Below are positions 31,533 through 42,599 of a DNA stretch of 64,000 nucleotides, piece by piece. Both the position numbers and the translations under genes were made by a program. Position 1 is the stretch's first letter, and each line of letters starts with the position of its first letter. Source of the DNA: Strongyloides papillosus. Its lineage: Eukaryota; Nematoda; Chromadorea; Rhabditida; Strongyloididae. Where the stretch lies: assembly GCA_005656395.1 (NCBI GenBank), contig SRSI01000042.1, forward strand, positions 1 to 64,000. Direction: 5' to 3'. Below the pieces are notes generated by a model. It was given only the letters and a program-made list of their open reading frames with translations. It was not told where the DNA came from and searched no databases.

Positions 31533-33554
31533 ATGTCAAAACAAAGAGACATTCCTTTAAAAATCCCATTAGATGTTATGGTACATATAATTTATACAAT
31601 AAAGGACAATTTAAGTGGTAATTAATTTTTATATAATTCTAGGGTTAGATAAGGTTTAATATTTAATTGTGTTGTGATTGTATGAGATAAGAAAATCGCA
31701 CTAAAGGAACTATAAGTATAATTTAAATAATTCATAATCTATTGTTTAGGTGGGTGAATTGAGTTAATTAGTTTATATTATGTTGGTGCAAACGTTCTGT
31801 CGTTTTTTTAACCGAAACTTTAGAAAGTTATAATTTTTATAAGAAAATTACTTAATTTTTAATATATTAGTTTGGTGCAAAAGTTCTGTCGTTTTTTAAA
31901 CCGAAACTTTAGAAGGTTGAAATTTTTAAAAGAAAATTACTTAATTTGTAATATACTATTGAACATTATCAACAACTTGTCTTCAATTAGTAGCTACCTT
32001 ACCGATTCCAGATTTGAAAAATTTCTTAATCTTTTTGAAGAAAGTTTCAACATAACCAATAATTACTTCATCAACTTTACGGAAGTGTCTACCATCCCAG
32101 AAGTTATGTAGAGATAAGAGTAGATAGTGACCAGATAGAGAAACATCTGGAGAATATGTTGTGTGTGAGAGAAATTCATAGCTTCTCTTATCTTGATTTT
32201 TCCGAGTCTTCAATGATGCATGTCATCATACTGAAGAACAACTTTTTTTATCATTTTCTAAATTTTGTAGTTTTTTTAGACATTTCTTGTCTAATTTTGA
32301 TGGCATTTTACATTAAAGGTCATTAAAAGTTGTTTGGAATTGATAGAATCTCAAAAAATCTTCATTTGAAGCTGAAGCCATACAAATGAATGCTCTGTCT
32401 TCAAGATTCACTTCTTTGTCTTGAAACTTTGAGAACGATCTTTACATAGTTCCAACATTTACTACATCTCTCCCCAATGCTGCACAAAAATCTTTGAAAG
32501 CATCTGTTGTCACTTTTCATAGTTAAAGGTCTTAGAAGACATATAGTCAAAAATGACTTCTGATTGCTTTCATGTTTAGCAAAAGAAAATACAGCATAGA
32601 TAATATAACAATTTGCTATTATGCAAATTTTAAAGTAAGGAAGTGGTACAATCTATCTATTTTAATGACTTAATTTTTTGTCAATTGTGATCATATTTTT
32701 TTGATGATAGAAAGTAATATTGAAAAAAACGACAGAACTTTTACACAACCTAATATATTGTTGTGTTGTAATTGTGCTTGTAAAGGAATATTTTAATAAA
32801 GTGATAAACTATACTAGGGGTGTACGCAAAAAAATTTAGAATAAATTTTTCTTTATAATCACATCATAGCAACTACCTATAATTCAACTTTACGTTATAT
32901 TAGGATATCATTGAGTTAAATGACATTAGGATTATTATTTTTTTATATGTTAGAAAATTTATTTAGAAAGCTATAATACAATTGTAAACCAAGGAGCAAG
33001 TAAAAAACGTATGTGAAAACAGTAATTTGTACTATTTCAAAAGTTGCCACAAAATGTAATAACGTAATTAAAAAAAGTTATTTTAGAAGATACTCAAGTA
33101 TTATGATTGTATGAGATTTTATATAAGAATTTATCAGTAATTTCTTCAAAATATATACTTTTAATATTGCTTCAAAACATAATCTTTCTTATTGTTTTAA
33201 TTAGGAAACGTAAAGAATATATTATCAAAGAAATGTTTAATCGAATTCAAAATTTAAATAAAAATTATCTAGTATCGACATATCATTTTAATCACAATAT
33301 GTAGGATAATTCTAAAAAAAACGTTGCTATCTAGGTAACATGAATATCTACAGTATAAGGGAAACTATAAAATATTTTTAGATCCTACTTATGATTCGAA
33401 ATCTATTGACAGAGATTACTTATCAATATTAAAGGTATCTTTAAAATCCTATGGAAAAATTAAACTCGTTGGAAAATTTATTTTTGATCTAAAAGTATTT
33501 CATTCTACACCAACTATAAAGAGCATACCAAAATTATTTAGAAAAGACATCTAA
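31533..33554 (+). CDS. Possible small split gene, F-box-like start
   Basis: Exon 31533-31617 (MSKQRDIPLKIPLDVMVHII, ending G|GTAATT) resembles the first helix of an F-box (I-P-x-D-V-x-x-x-I). A stretch at 33382-33554, after a TTTTTAG acceptor, fits the phase exactly (G+AT = Asp) and runs 56 codons to a TAA (YDSKSIDRDYLSILKVSLKS). The direct join gives only 85 residues, so either further exons lie between or the gene has been gutted. A possible extra exon is the frame near 33206-33304 after TTTAATTAG. The 1.7 kb interval contains a decayed mariner. Treat as a tentative model or a pseudogene. Confidence 0.35.
31778..31866 (-). repeat. Duplicated mariner terminus
   Basis: About 88 bp starting TTATGTTGGTGCAAACGTTC repeat, with few differences, the first 88 bp of the mariner copy that begins at 31867 (shared CCGAAACTTTAGAA and AGAAAATTACTTAATTT). 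Confidence 0.75.
31867..32753 (-). mobile_element. mariner element, decayed (copy 2)
   Basis: 887 bp with ends TTAGTTTGGTGCAAAAGTTC and, inverted, TTAGGTTGTGTAAAAGTTCT, flanked by TA. On the minus strand the C-terminal third of a mariner transposase is readable: TTYSPDVSLSGHYLLLSLHN, NFWDGRHFRKVDEVI and FFKSGIGKV, where the family has hPPYSPDLsP.DyhLF...G.kF....eV......F....f...GI..L. Upstream, an N-terminal helix-turn-helix part (CAALGRDVVN...LEDRAF) remains in other frames. Stops and frameshifts make it inactive. Confidence 0.85.
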
Positions 33555-34121
33555 AGAATGTATGTTTTTTAGATAATTTAAAAGTGATATGAAAATAAAG
33601 TGTTATTAGTACGTAAATTGCTTTTATTTCGGTTATAGTGGATTTTCGAAGTAATTAATATTTTAGTTTATAAATTTTACTTCACATTTTTAAATTGAAT
33701 GATCGAACATCAAAATTATTTGTATAATAAAATCTGAAAAAATATGATTTAAAAAAAGAAAAAAAATTGTAATTATATATGCTTATTATCAAAGAACAAA
33801 TATTTTAATAGTTTAAAACCCAAGATACTTATTTACAGACACAGGAAATTATAATCACGTTAGAAACATATTTATTGTATTGTATTTGTTGACAAATAAA
33901 AATTTTATACCAGTTAATCTAAATTTAAATTTATAAAACATAAATTTTTGACATAAATTTTGTTATCATTAGCCACCTGCCTTAACAATAAAAATCTGGC
34001 AAAAATTTTTTCAGATGCTACTACTAAATTTTGTAATAAACCTTTTTTTTTCTTGTATATATGTAAAGAAAAAATTTTATTAAACAACACTTTACATATT
34101 TATATTTAAAAAATAATAAGT
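33555..34121. other. Non-coding, upstream of ShK gene
   Basis: No supported gene; expected to hold the ShK gene promoter. Confidence 0.3.
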
Positions 34122-35156
34122 ATGGTTTCAACAAAATTTTTCCTTATAGCAACCCAATATTTTACTTCAATGGCAATTGCTCATTGTGGCAATACTATAG
34201 CTTGTACAGCAGCAGCTGATTGTACTTCATCAACACAAAAGTGTATGGACATTGATGGGACTAACAAAGCCTGTGTTGAAATCTGTAATACAGATGCAGA
34301 CTGTGGAGATACTGCTGGATCCTGTGCACCTACTAAGACTGATGATGTTGGATGTAATGGTGGATTTAATGTATGTTCTATTGGTGTACAACAGTGTCTT
34401 ATCAATGCTGATTGTAGTGGAATAGATCCAGCACTCCCTATTTGTAACTTGTACGCTCTTATTTGTGAAGCTGATACAACAACTTCGACTACAACTACAA
34501 TAACAACTACGACAAAGAGTACACCAACAACAACAAATACAACTAAATCCTCTTCTACAACTTGAGCAGATCAAGCAACTGGAGGAAGTAATGATTGTGC
34601 TTCACTAGTTGCATATTGTACAAATAGTTTATACTTTAGTTTAATGAAGAAGAAATGCTCTAAGACTTGTGGATATTGTACTACTTCTTCTGGTTCCTCT
34701 GGATCTTCTGGATCTGGTTCTACATCCATTGGATGCGCAGATCAAGTTACTAGTGGTTCAAATAGTTGTGATTCAATGGCTTCATACTGCACCGATACAA
34801 TTTATAAATATTTAATGAAAGAGAAATGCCCTAAGACTTGTGGATACCGTACCACATCATCATCAGGAAGTACAAGTTCGACCACACGTACAGATGCTTT
34901 ATCTGACTGTTTCTCAAAAAGCAATTTATGTACAAATACAACTTATAAAGATTTAATGAAACAAAAATGCCCTAAAACTTGTGGATACTGTACCTCATCA
35001 TCATCCAGTTCATTATCATCTTCATCAGGAAGTACAAGTACCAGCACATGCAAAGATGCTCCTTATTACTGTTCATCAAAAAGCTATTTATGTACAAATA
35101 CAATTTATAAAGATTTAATGAAAACCAATTGTCCTTCAACTTGTGGATATTGTTAA
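34122..35156 (+). CDS. Secreted Cys-rich protein with four ShK-type domains, in-frame TGA
   Basis: One frame of 344 codons plus stop, broken by a single TGA at codon 148 (34563-34565). Residues 1-20 are a signal peptide (MVSTKFFLIATQYFTSMAIA). Residues 21-116 form a Cys-rich region (CTAAADCTSSTQKCMD, CNTDADC, CLINADC) like nematode EB-type modules. A Thr-rich mucin-like linker follows (about 117-147). Then come four ShK-type domains separated by Ser/Gly/Thr linkers: about 148-186, 205-243, 256-290 and 310-344, each ending K-C-x-x-T-C-G-Y-(C/R). Domain 4 has all six cysteines. Domain 1 has the TGA where its first Cys belongs; domain 2 has Arg (CGT) for its last Cys; domain 3 has Arg (CGT) for its first. 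ShK proteins of nematodes are secreted. The TGA makes this a probable pseudogene or a null allele, or else a base error. Confidence 0.75.
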
Positions 35157-35386
35157 TTAATAGGACATATTTTTTCATTCATTTAAATTTTATATTTCGC
35201 AAGCAACATTTATGCGATAAAATCTTAGGTATTTATGAAATATTATTTTTTTTCTGTTAACAAAACGAACGGCGATTAATTAAAAAATTAGTTAATAAAT
35301 TATGCTTTTTACCTAATAGAAATATTAATTTAGGCTACTTTTTTCTACTGAAATTAGTATTCGTTCAATTTAATAAGAAGATTCAT
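35157..35386. other. 3' flank of ShK gene
   Basis: Non-coding; nothing further recognised. Confidence 0.3.
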
Positions 35387-35683
35387 GTTTCATACAATTA
35401 ATCAGTAATGATTGTAAAAATTATCCATAGATGCAATATATAATAGATGAACAAATAAACAATAGTCATTCATCCAATATTGTCATCTTTTATTAACCTT
35501 GTTTATTTTTAGATTACTAATTTTACTAATCTCATTAATCTTATTTTTTATATTACTAAATATTAAAACCTCCGATAAAAAGAGTGGATAGGTATTTATT
35601 TGTATTAATTGTAAACATAGTTACATATTTATAGTTTCTTGTCTGAATAAAACATTTATTCTTTTTTTGGTAATTTTAAAACA
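35387..35683 (+). repeat. Dispersed ~300 bp repeat R, copy 2
   Basis: Nearly the same as 25469-25764 in the same orientation over its whole length. No RNase H fragment precedes this copy. Confidence 0.8.
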
Positions 35684-36470
35684 ATTCTGTAAGAAAGATA
35701 ATAAGCAAGGCAATAAACGAACAGAAATAAACAAGATCAAATTGCTATACAACAAATATTCTATAAGGAACTCAATTATCTACACTACAAACTTCTCAAC
35801 TACAATTTCAGTTAATTTTAAACATGGATGTTTCATTAATCGTTTAATTGTAATTTTTGTTTTCTCTTTTAAAAATATAATTAAATGGTAAAAGTTTATA
35901 TTCCATTCTAATCATCAAAATTGTAACAAATCTTGTAACTATTATTAAAAATAATTTGTTCATTGTTACATACATGATAAATAACATAGATAAACATTTT
36001 TTGCCTACAAATAACTTTGATGATAAATGAAAATTGTTTGCTTTAAATTAATAGTACTAATTAAAAATAATATTTATTATTGCATTAAACCTGCATTTAT
36101 CAATGATATTATCTATTGAATTTATTTTGATATCAAATAAATCTTCTTCAAAATACTTTTGACATTAAATATATCAAAACAATATATTTACAAAAATTGA
36201 TCTATAATAAAATCACCAAAGCACAATAAAAAAAATCATTGTATATAAAATATAAATTATAAAAAATTAATGTTTTGTACAGACAATAACATGTTTTGAC
36301 TAGAGAAAAATTAGTTAATGATGGTTGATTGTATTTTATAAAATAAATGATAATTTTCAGCATCATAAATTAAAAGTTTTATATAAAATTTGGTAATCCA
36401 TAATGATAACATAATTCATTTAAAAATTTTATTATGATAGAAATAATTCAAAATAAATCACATATTTTAG
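35684..36470. other. Non-coding stretch
   Basis: A 74-codon frame here lacks any recognisable feature; otherwise nothing seen. Confidence 0.3.
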
Positions 36471-38084
36471 TTAATAACAAATACGCATTAAATTATCTAA
36501 ATCCTTCCATTTTTCAAAATTTTTTAAGAAAGCAATATAATAAATATCATTTTCCTTTATACATCTTAATGATACATTAAATCTATTGTTCATTAAGTTA
36601 AAATAATGTTCATTATTTTTGTTATCTGATACAACATCATCTGGATAGTAAAAATCAGAATCAAAATACAAAAACACAACTGTCTCAATCCATGGTGGAA
36701 TATTAACTTTTCTCTCACCATTAAAAGCAACATTTCTTAATGATGGAATTTTATAAAGAGCGTTTTCAGGTATATTATAGCAAAGTAAAAATGAAATTGT
36801 TGTAAGGGAAGGAAAAAGGATGCCAATTTTTTCAAAAATTTCTAATGTCATATTTTCAGCCTCCATTAAATAAAGTAATTTACTTATTGATGATGGTAAG
36901 ATGGATATTATACATTCCATCATAAAATTATATAAGTGTTTTATATTTTCACCATTTGAATCGTCGGGTGGGGTATAATATTTTCCAAAAGAGATTCTTG
37001 CATTTGTTAAATTCTTTAAACAACTTCTATAGTTAAACAATTCTTTTAAATATAATTTTGCATCATCCAACGATTTGTACTTATCTAATATTACTTTTGG
37101 TAGTGAATTTTCTACATAAATAACAATATATTGTAAATTTTCCAATGAATTTAAAAGTATCTTTAAAACCTTAAAATCGTTTATTTCATCAATAGAAACC
37201 ATCAGAGATTTTGTTTCATCCTTTATATTTATCCTTCCTTCACTAAGATTATAGTTATTTTCTTTCAAATACTTATTCCAATCCAAATCATGATCCATTT
37301 GAATATTTAAATTTAAGGTTTTTCCATAATTTAACATTATTAAGGCGTTTTCCAGCGAGTCATTATCAGCACACTCAAAACCTATAATTAAACGTACATC
37401 TTTAATCTTGGCAATGTAACCCAAAAAATCTTTTATTGAACCATTGATGTTAGATAAGTTATTATAGTTTGTATTTGAACGTATATATAAATATATTTCA
37501 TGTAACTTTGGTAATCCATCGAAAATACCATGTTTTGAAAAATTATATTTCTCTGCATACTTTAAAATTTCATCGAAAAAAATTGATCCGGCCTTTTTTA
37601 TTTTAGTTGATTTTAATTTTTCGTAGATATGTAAAATGAAACAGCTATTTGATATATTATCAAAACCATTTGAAATATTTAATTCGTTTACATTTGGAAA
37701 TTGATCAATAACAAATTGAAAAAACGATGAATATTTACTAGCAAGATATATTTTATCATCATCAGACAATTTCTCTGTATCATCTTCAATAGAGAATGAT
37801 ATAAAATTATTAATTTCAAAATTTATCTTTGGTTGGTCGCTCAAAATTGTCTTCATATCGTTGATAGAAACTTTCTCATTATCATACATATTATTGCATA
37901 ATATATCAGAATTTCGAATATCTTCAATATTAGATATTTGGATATCAAAACAGCTTGATAAATAGTCAAATTTTTTATGAATTTCGTAATCATTTAAATT
38001 TGTCTTACTTAAAAGTTTAGTAATATTTGATAGTGTATCACAATCATTAATCAAATCTTTAATTTGAATACTTTCAGAGGACAT
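36471..38084 (-). CDS. Uncharacterised 537-residue leucine-rich protein (LRR-like)
   Basis: A single long intronless frame, exceptional in this AT-rich DNA, so certainly a gene. There is no signal peptide or membrane span. From about residue 130 on, Leu/Ile-rich segments recur in the pattern of degenerate leucine-rich repeats (FPNVNELNISNG, LPKLHEIYLYI, LENLQYIVIYV, LKNLTNARISF, FPSLTTISFLL, IPSLRNVAFNG). Such irregular repeats are typical of nematode F-box/LRR and FTH-like proteins, but a clear F-box is not visible in the N-terminal 100 residues. A substrate-recognition role in ubiquitin ligation is only a guess. A truncated, broken paralogue lies just upstream at 38643-38966 on the same strand. 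The ATG at 38084 is the first in frame. Confidence 0.7.
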   Translation of the reverse strand: MSSESIQIKDLINDCDTLSNITKLLSKTNLNDYEIHKKFDYLSSCFDIQISNIEDIRNSDILCNNMYDNEKVSINDMKTILSDQPKINFEINNFISFSIEDDTEKLSDDDKIYLASKYSSFFQFVIDQFPNVNELNISNGFDNISNSCFILHIYEKLKSTKIKKAGSIFFDEILKYAEKYNFSKHGIFDGLPKLHEIYLYIRSNTNYNNLSNINGSIKDFLGYIAKIKDVRLIIGFECADNDSLENALIMLNYGKTLNLNIQMDHDLDWNKYLKENNYNLSEGRINIKDETKSLMVSIDEINDFKVLKILLNSLENLQYIVIYVENSLPKVILDKYKSLDDAKLYLKELFNYRSCLKNLTNARISFGKYYTPPDDSNGENIKHLYNFMMECIISILPSSISKLLYLMEAENMTLEIFEKIGILFPSLTTISFLLCYNIPENALYKIPSLRNVAFNGERKVNIPPWIETVVFLYFDSDFYYPDDVVSDNKNNEHYFNLMNNRFNVSLRCIKENDIYYIAFLKNFEKWKDLDNLMRICY

Positions 38085-38642
38085 GATAATATAGAAAAAT
38101 ATTTAGAAAAATTTATATGCTGATAAGTCAATGTTTCTATGGAGACTTTTATACAATAAGTATTTCAAAATACCATGTAAATATAAAAACAAGGGGAGTT
38201 GTTGATGATAACAAAAAGTGCAAAGTATCGTTAAGAAGTATAGTAAAAATTGATTGTGGTAAAAAGTCTATGCAAAAAATAAAAAATCAGATCACTTTAA
38301 TCATACAATCCCTTTTAAGTATCATTGTAATTCATTGCATCAAATATAATATTAATTTATTCTTTTAATGGATGTTTTTCCATTTGTTAATACCAACACA
38401 TATATTGTTAAAAAATTGATTTGACATGTAATAAAGAAACAATGTTAGACAAAAATATATATAGTATATGACGAATGTGATTAAATTATAAAATAAATTT
38501 GACGTTGAGAAAAAAGTTTACAAAAACTCATTTAAAGAGATAATATAATGTAGCTCATCAAAATTTGATTCATCTTGATGGATTATTAACCTTGCTTTCC
38601 ATTATTTAAAGTAATAATTATTATTTTTGTATTAGTTTATTT
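38085..38642. other. Non-coding stretch
   Basis: Upstream flank of the LRR-like gene. A plus-strand 83-codon frame at 38117-38368 has no recognisable feature. Confidence 0.3.
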
Positions 38643-38966
38643 CTTTATCAGAGTCATAGCTACCAAAGAAACGAAATATCCCTGCTTCAACCTATTTTGT
38701 AGTCTTAGTGCGAATTTCATTGTTACATACTTTATTTTCAGTGTTTTTAAATTTTATCGGTCATTTTCATTTTTGTTACTGCAACGTAAAAAAGAAATTG
38801 TTTTAATAAAATAAAATTTTATTGATATTTTATCAAAAGATTGTTTGCCAATATTGTCACTTTTAAGAAGGTATGTGAAATCAATATCGTTTGATAGGAT
38901 AGAAGCTAATATACCCATAAAATAATCATATAAATACCCTAAGCCACTAATGTTTTCGAAATCACA
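38643..38966 (-). pseudogene. Fragment paralogous to the LRR-like gene
   Basis: Minus-strand translation from 38957 gives ENISGLGYLYDYFMGILASI and KTISFLRCSNKNEND, which align with ENIKHLYNFMMECIISILPS and TTISFLLCYNIPEN of the neighbouring 537-residue protein in the right order and spacing. Further along, RFFGSYDSD may match FLYFDSD. A stop precedes it and the rest of the gene is missing, so it is a decayed tandem duplicate. Confidence 0.6.
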
Positions 38967-39255
38967 TTACTTATAAAACTTTATAATAGAAATTTTCTCC
39001 ACATTAAATTTTTTTAGGCACCACATACATTAAAAGCTCAAAATTCGGGATCCTTGTTAAGTCGTCATTTTTTACTAAGGAATGATAAAATATGCCTCTA
39101 GCTAATTTCATCTTTCATAACATAGTTATAAAAAAATTAAAAATTTAAGGTAATTTACTACTTCATTTTGTGGATAAAATATATTTGTATCATAATCTCA
39201 CTCAATAATTGCCTTAAGCTTGGATTAATTGTTACAATGATAGCCAATCATACAT

Positions 39256-39390
39256 ATGATAATGCTAAAAATTTTCGATATAGTTGATATTACTAAACAA
39301 GAATTTTTAGATTTCAATAGTTGCAATAGAATATATGAATTTGACGATGACTTTGAAAATGTAAAATCTCAGATCTTGAAACATGTTTAA
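39256..39390 (+). CDS. Small open frame, possible exon
   Basis: 44 codons (MIMLKIFDIVDITKQEFLDF...DDDFENVKSQILKHV) with more protein-like codon use than the flanks. There is a hint of an F-box-like start, but no firm homology and no proven splice sites. It could be an exon of a small or dying gene. Confidence 0.25.
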   Translation: MIMLKIFDIVDITKQEFLDFNSCNRIYEFDDDFENVKSQILKHV

Positions 39391-39982
39391 AAAATTTGTA
39401 CACAACATGCTTGTAAATCATGTGATATCACCCGTTTTACTAAAGTCAACTCCTATAAGAATTAAATAAGCAAGTTGAAACATTTTTAAATTTAGTTAAT
39501 GTAGTATTGTTAGTGTTTCTATTGTACCATGGTTGTAAAGATATTGTAATAGTATAAATTAATAAAAGCTTTTTCTTTTTTTTCTTGTATCTTCATTTAA
39601 GTTTAAATTGTAGCGCTACGACGTTTTATTATTAGTTTTGTAAAGTGCTAAGTATATTTCTAATAAATAATATATTTTACTTAAAAAATTTTAATTAACA
39701 ATTTTACTAATTAAATATGTACATTTATATCCTTTAATTATCTATCTTATATGAATATACATTATAAATGTAGCTATTTTTCAAGATATTTAAATATGAA
39801 AACACATATCAATAAAAAATCATATTTATAATATTTTATCACATTTATATTATTTTTTTCAATTATCTCCATTTATCGTTGGTAACATTTATTCCGTATA
39901 GATTTAACTTTTTTAGAATTTTCCAAACTAGATAAAACTTAATTTCTTATATATTTTTTATGAAGCATTTTGATATATCAAT

Positions 39983-40441
39983 TTAATTTTCATCCAAATT
40001 AAAATATCTTCTTGTGCAATTTGAGTTTTTACAGCAACAAATTTTAGATGTTTCATTAAAATTATTGTGCTGTTTTAATAATTCTTGACAAAACATTTCA
40101 TTATTTTGAAATAAAAACTGATATTATTAATAAAATGTAAATTTTTTTGTTACCTCACAATTATCCTCAAATTTTTTCGAATTAAAGTTATGAAAATACT
40201 TGTTAACAAAATTTAATGTAGACGACAGACAACCTAATATATATCCATGAAAATTTTTTCGGGATATATTTAAATAAATATATGAGCATAATTTACATGA
40301 TCTGTCTATTGTCGGTGTTTTCTTCATAGTCAAACCCTCTTTACTGTATTTCTGTAAGTTATCACAAACTAATCCACATAGTAAAATACTGTTATTTAGA
40401 AATATTAACGTTAGTATATAAATGCTAATCTTAGTATTCAT
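39983..40441 (-). CDS. Small secreted Cys-rich protein, ET-module/Ly6-like
   Basis: Exons 40441-40154 and 40117-39983 join across a 36 nt intron (GTAACAAAAAA...TATCAG) to give 140 residues. The signal peptide is MNTKISIYILTLIFLNNSILLC. The mature part has cysteines in the order VC, SCKLC, GC, NC, FC, ICCCKNSNC. The closing I-C-C-C-x-x-x-x-C is the hallmark of nematode ET modules and related three-finger-like secreted proteins. Without the splice the frame stops at KKFTFY and lacks this hallmark, which supports the intron. A role as a secreted or surface-linked ligand-binding protein is inferred only from the family. A diverged relative may lie at 62978-63381. Confidence 0.7.
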
Positions 40442-41243
40442 TTTTTATATTAAAAAATAAATTTACATCTGAAGATTTTTAATTTATACAAATATTGTGA
40501 TTCAAAGTCGTTTAGAAAATTTTATATTTTGTCAAAATACCGAACAATACCTTGATTTTTATTTAAAATAGTTTTCATATAAAATGTAATAACAATATAT
40601 GTAATAAAGATATTTTTTAATCTTTTAGTAAGTAATAAAATCAACAAAGAAATCAAAAATGGTAAGAATCTATTTATGACAATAAAATATTTTATTTAAG
40701 ATATTCAACTTTGTTTATAACACTTTTGTAATTTATATAAGTAATATTATTTTAATTGATATTATGGATCATTTAATTTAAAAAACAACCATATAAATTT
40801 CTAAATTTTGATAATTGTAATGTTATTAATTTATTTATATTAATAATTCTTATAAAAATGACAAAAGTAAATATTTTATTCGTAATTTTAACAAAAGATG
40901 TTGTAAAAAACATATTTAATATTACGTTTAAATATTTTTACAAATTACTATGCAAATATATAAATTGGGGCAAAAAGTTTAAAGAAAATTATTCAAAAGA
41001 ACTACTTACTAAGAAGTTTCAAAATGCTATATTTTTAATGGTTTGGAAAATACTATCATCACATTCATGATATTATTTGCTAACTTTTCTGAGCAAAATA
41101 TTTTCAACAAGTGAATCATCTATAGTTGTGCTAGCATCAATATTTCCTTTTTCTCCTTCTATAGACGAACTATCATTCAATAGAGTTTTTTTTTATCTTG
41201 TTTAAATGAAAAAATTAAACAATAAATTTAAACTACTAAATAT
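40442..41243. other. Non-coding stretch
   Basis: A plus-strand 70-codon frame (40858-41070) has no family feature or credible signal peptide. Nothing else is supported. Confidence 0.3.
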
Positions 41244-42212
41244 TTACGTTATATTTATTGTCGTTTTATTATAAATCTTATTTTTTTGTTTTGTCACAGT
41301 CGAAATTTTTGTTTTTTGAGATTTCATTTTTTTACTTTTAATATTAAAACATTTACGCAAACTTTTTTTAACATCCTTGTTCATTAATCCAACTACAATA
41401 CCGTCTAATGCATGATATGAAACCCAAACCAATGAAGTTGATGAAAATAAAAGATTTACATTTTCAATAAAATATATTGATACATAATAAAAACATATAA
41501 GCATAAAAATAAGATATAAATTTGATAATAATGTTCTATAAAATATGTTCAGGTCTAGTTTAAGAGAAAATTCATTAGAATGAACACCACTTCTTTTTAT
41601 GGAAATTTTTCCATTAGTTAGCAAAAAATATCTTTCTACAAAAAGAGCACATATCAAAAGAAAGTCAACTAAAATTGTTAATGATCCAAAAGTAGTTCCA
41701 AATAAGAAATCTTCAATATATGCTACTTTTAAGCAAACAATTGTTTGTGCATAACTCCATATTCTATCACTAACCATAAAATAACATTTATTATCAAAGG
41801 AAAAAGGAACACACATTAATAATGATAGACTCCAGTATATTACAAGTATTATATAAACATTTTTTTTACTAAAAGTTTTATCGTATTTTGTTGGCAAAAC
41901 TATAGCTATAAATCTGTTTATTGATGTTACAAATCTACTATATATACCACTAAAATAGCCATATAATACTAGCTGCCCGATTCTTTTGTTGGCATTATCT
42001 GGAACAATGTAGATATTTGTTTCAACAATAAAAAGCCATAATAACATTGGAAATAAAATTAAAATATTCGAAAATGTAAATGATAAACAAAGGATTCCAA
42101 ACGCAGTTTTTTGTTTTGCGAAGAAAAAGAAGTGTAAAAAAGTAAATAAATTTGCCAAAAATCCAACAAAGATAGTTAAATAAAAAATAACTAAAAAAAT
42201 TAATTGTAGCAT
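41244..42212 (-). CDS. srx-like chemoreceptor (7TM GPCR), gene 1 of tandem pair
   Basis: An intronless frame of 322 residues with seven hydrophobic segments. The TM1 G-F-L-A-N pattern, the TM3 box SINRFIAIVLPTKYDKTFS (about 99-117) and the extracellular FDNKCYFMVSDRIWSY...C block fit the srx family (Srg superfamily). TM7 ends LDGIVVGLMNKDVKKSLRKC, followed by a basic cytoplasmic tail (KSKKMKSQKTK). Likely a sensory receptor. It is ~390 bp downstream of its paralogue on the same strand, a recent-looking tandem duplication with shared motifs but many substitutions. No inactivating change. Confidence 0.88.
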   Translation of the reverse strand: MLQLIFLVIFYLTIFVGFLANLFTFLHFFFFAKQKTAFGILCLSFTFSNILILFPMLLWLFIVETNIYIVPDNANKRIGQLVLYGYFSGIYSRFVTSINRFIAIVLPTKYDKTFSKKNVYIILVIYWSLSLLMCVPFSFDNKCYFMVSDRIWSYAQTIVCLKVAYIEDFLFGTTFGSLTILVDFLLICALFVERYFLLTNGKISIKRSGVHSNEFSLKLDLNIFYRTLLSNLYLIFMLICFYYVSIYFIENVNLLFSSTSLVWVSYHALDGIVVGLMNKDVKKSLRKCFNIKSKKMKSQKTKISTVTKQKNKIYNKTTINIT

Positions 42213-42599
42213 AAAGTATCTATAAAATTAAAACTCTTTAAACTATCAAATAAATACAATAGAATAAAAAATTCAATTTTTATCTTTTATAAATAGAATG
42301 AAAATAGTCTTGAAAACATATATTTTGTGATGCTTAAAGCATGTGAATTCGGAAATATAATTGGTTTTTTATGATAAACATAACAACCCCGTGTAAAATA
42401 TTTTTTTTAAAAAAAACAACTAATTATTTCATCTTTAGTGCAAATTAAATAAAAAGATTTTTTTATAATCTGAAAATTTTTAGCATTAAATGTACAATAA
42501 AAATTTCATAAAATTATAATTTTTTATTCATAATAACGATATGTTTTTTTATTCCATAAAACTATCGTTAAATTTTGTACGGAATTCTGATTGTTTTAT

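Noticed and set aside
34181..34574. Minus-strand Cys/Ser-rich frames opposite the ShK gene
   Set aside because: Complement of the repetitive Cys/Thr codons; there is no signal peptide, and the plus frame has clear domains.
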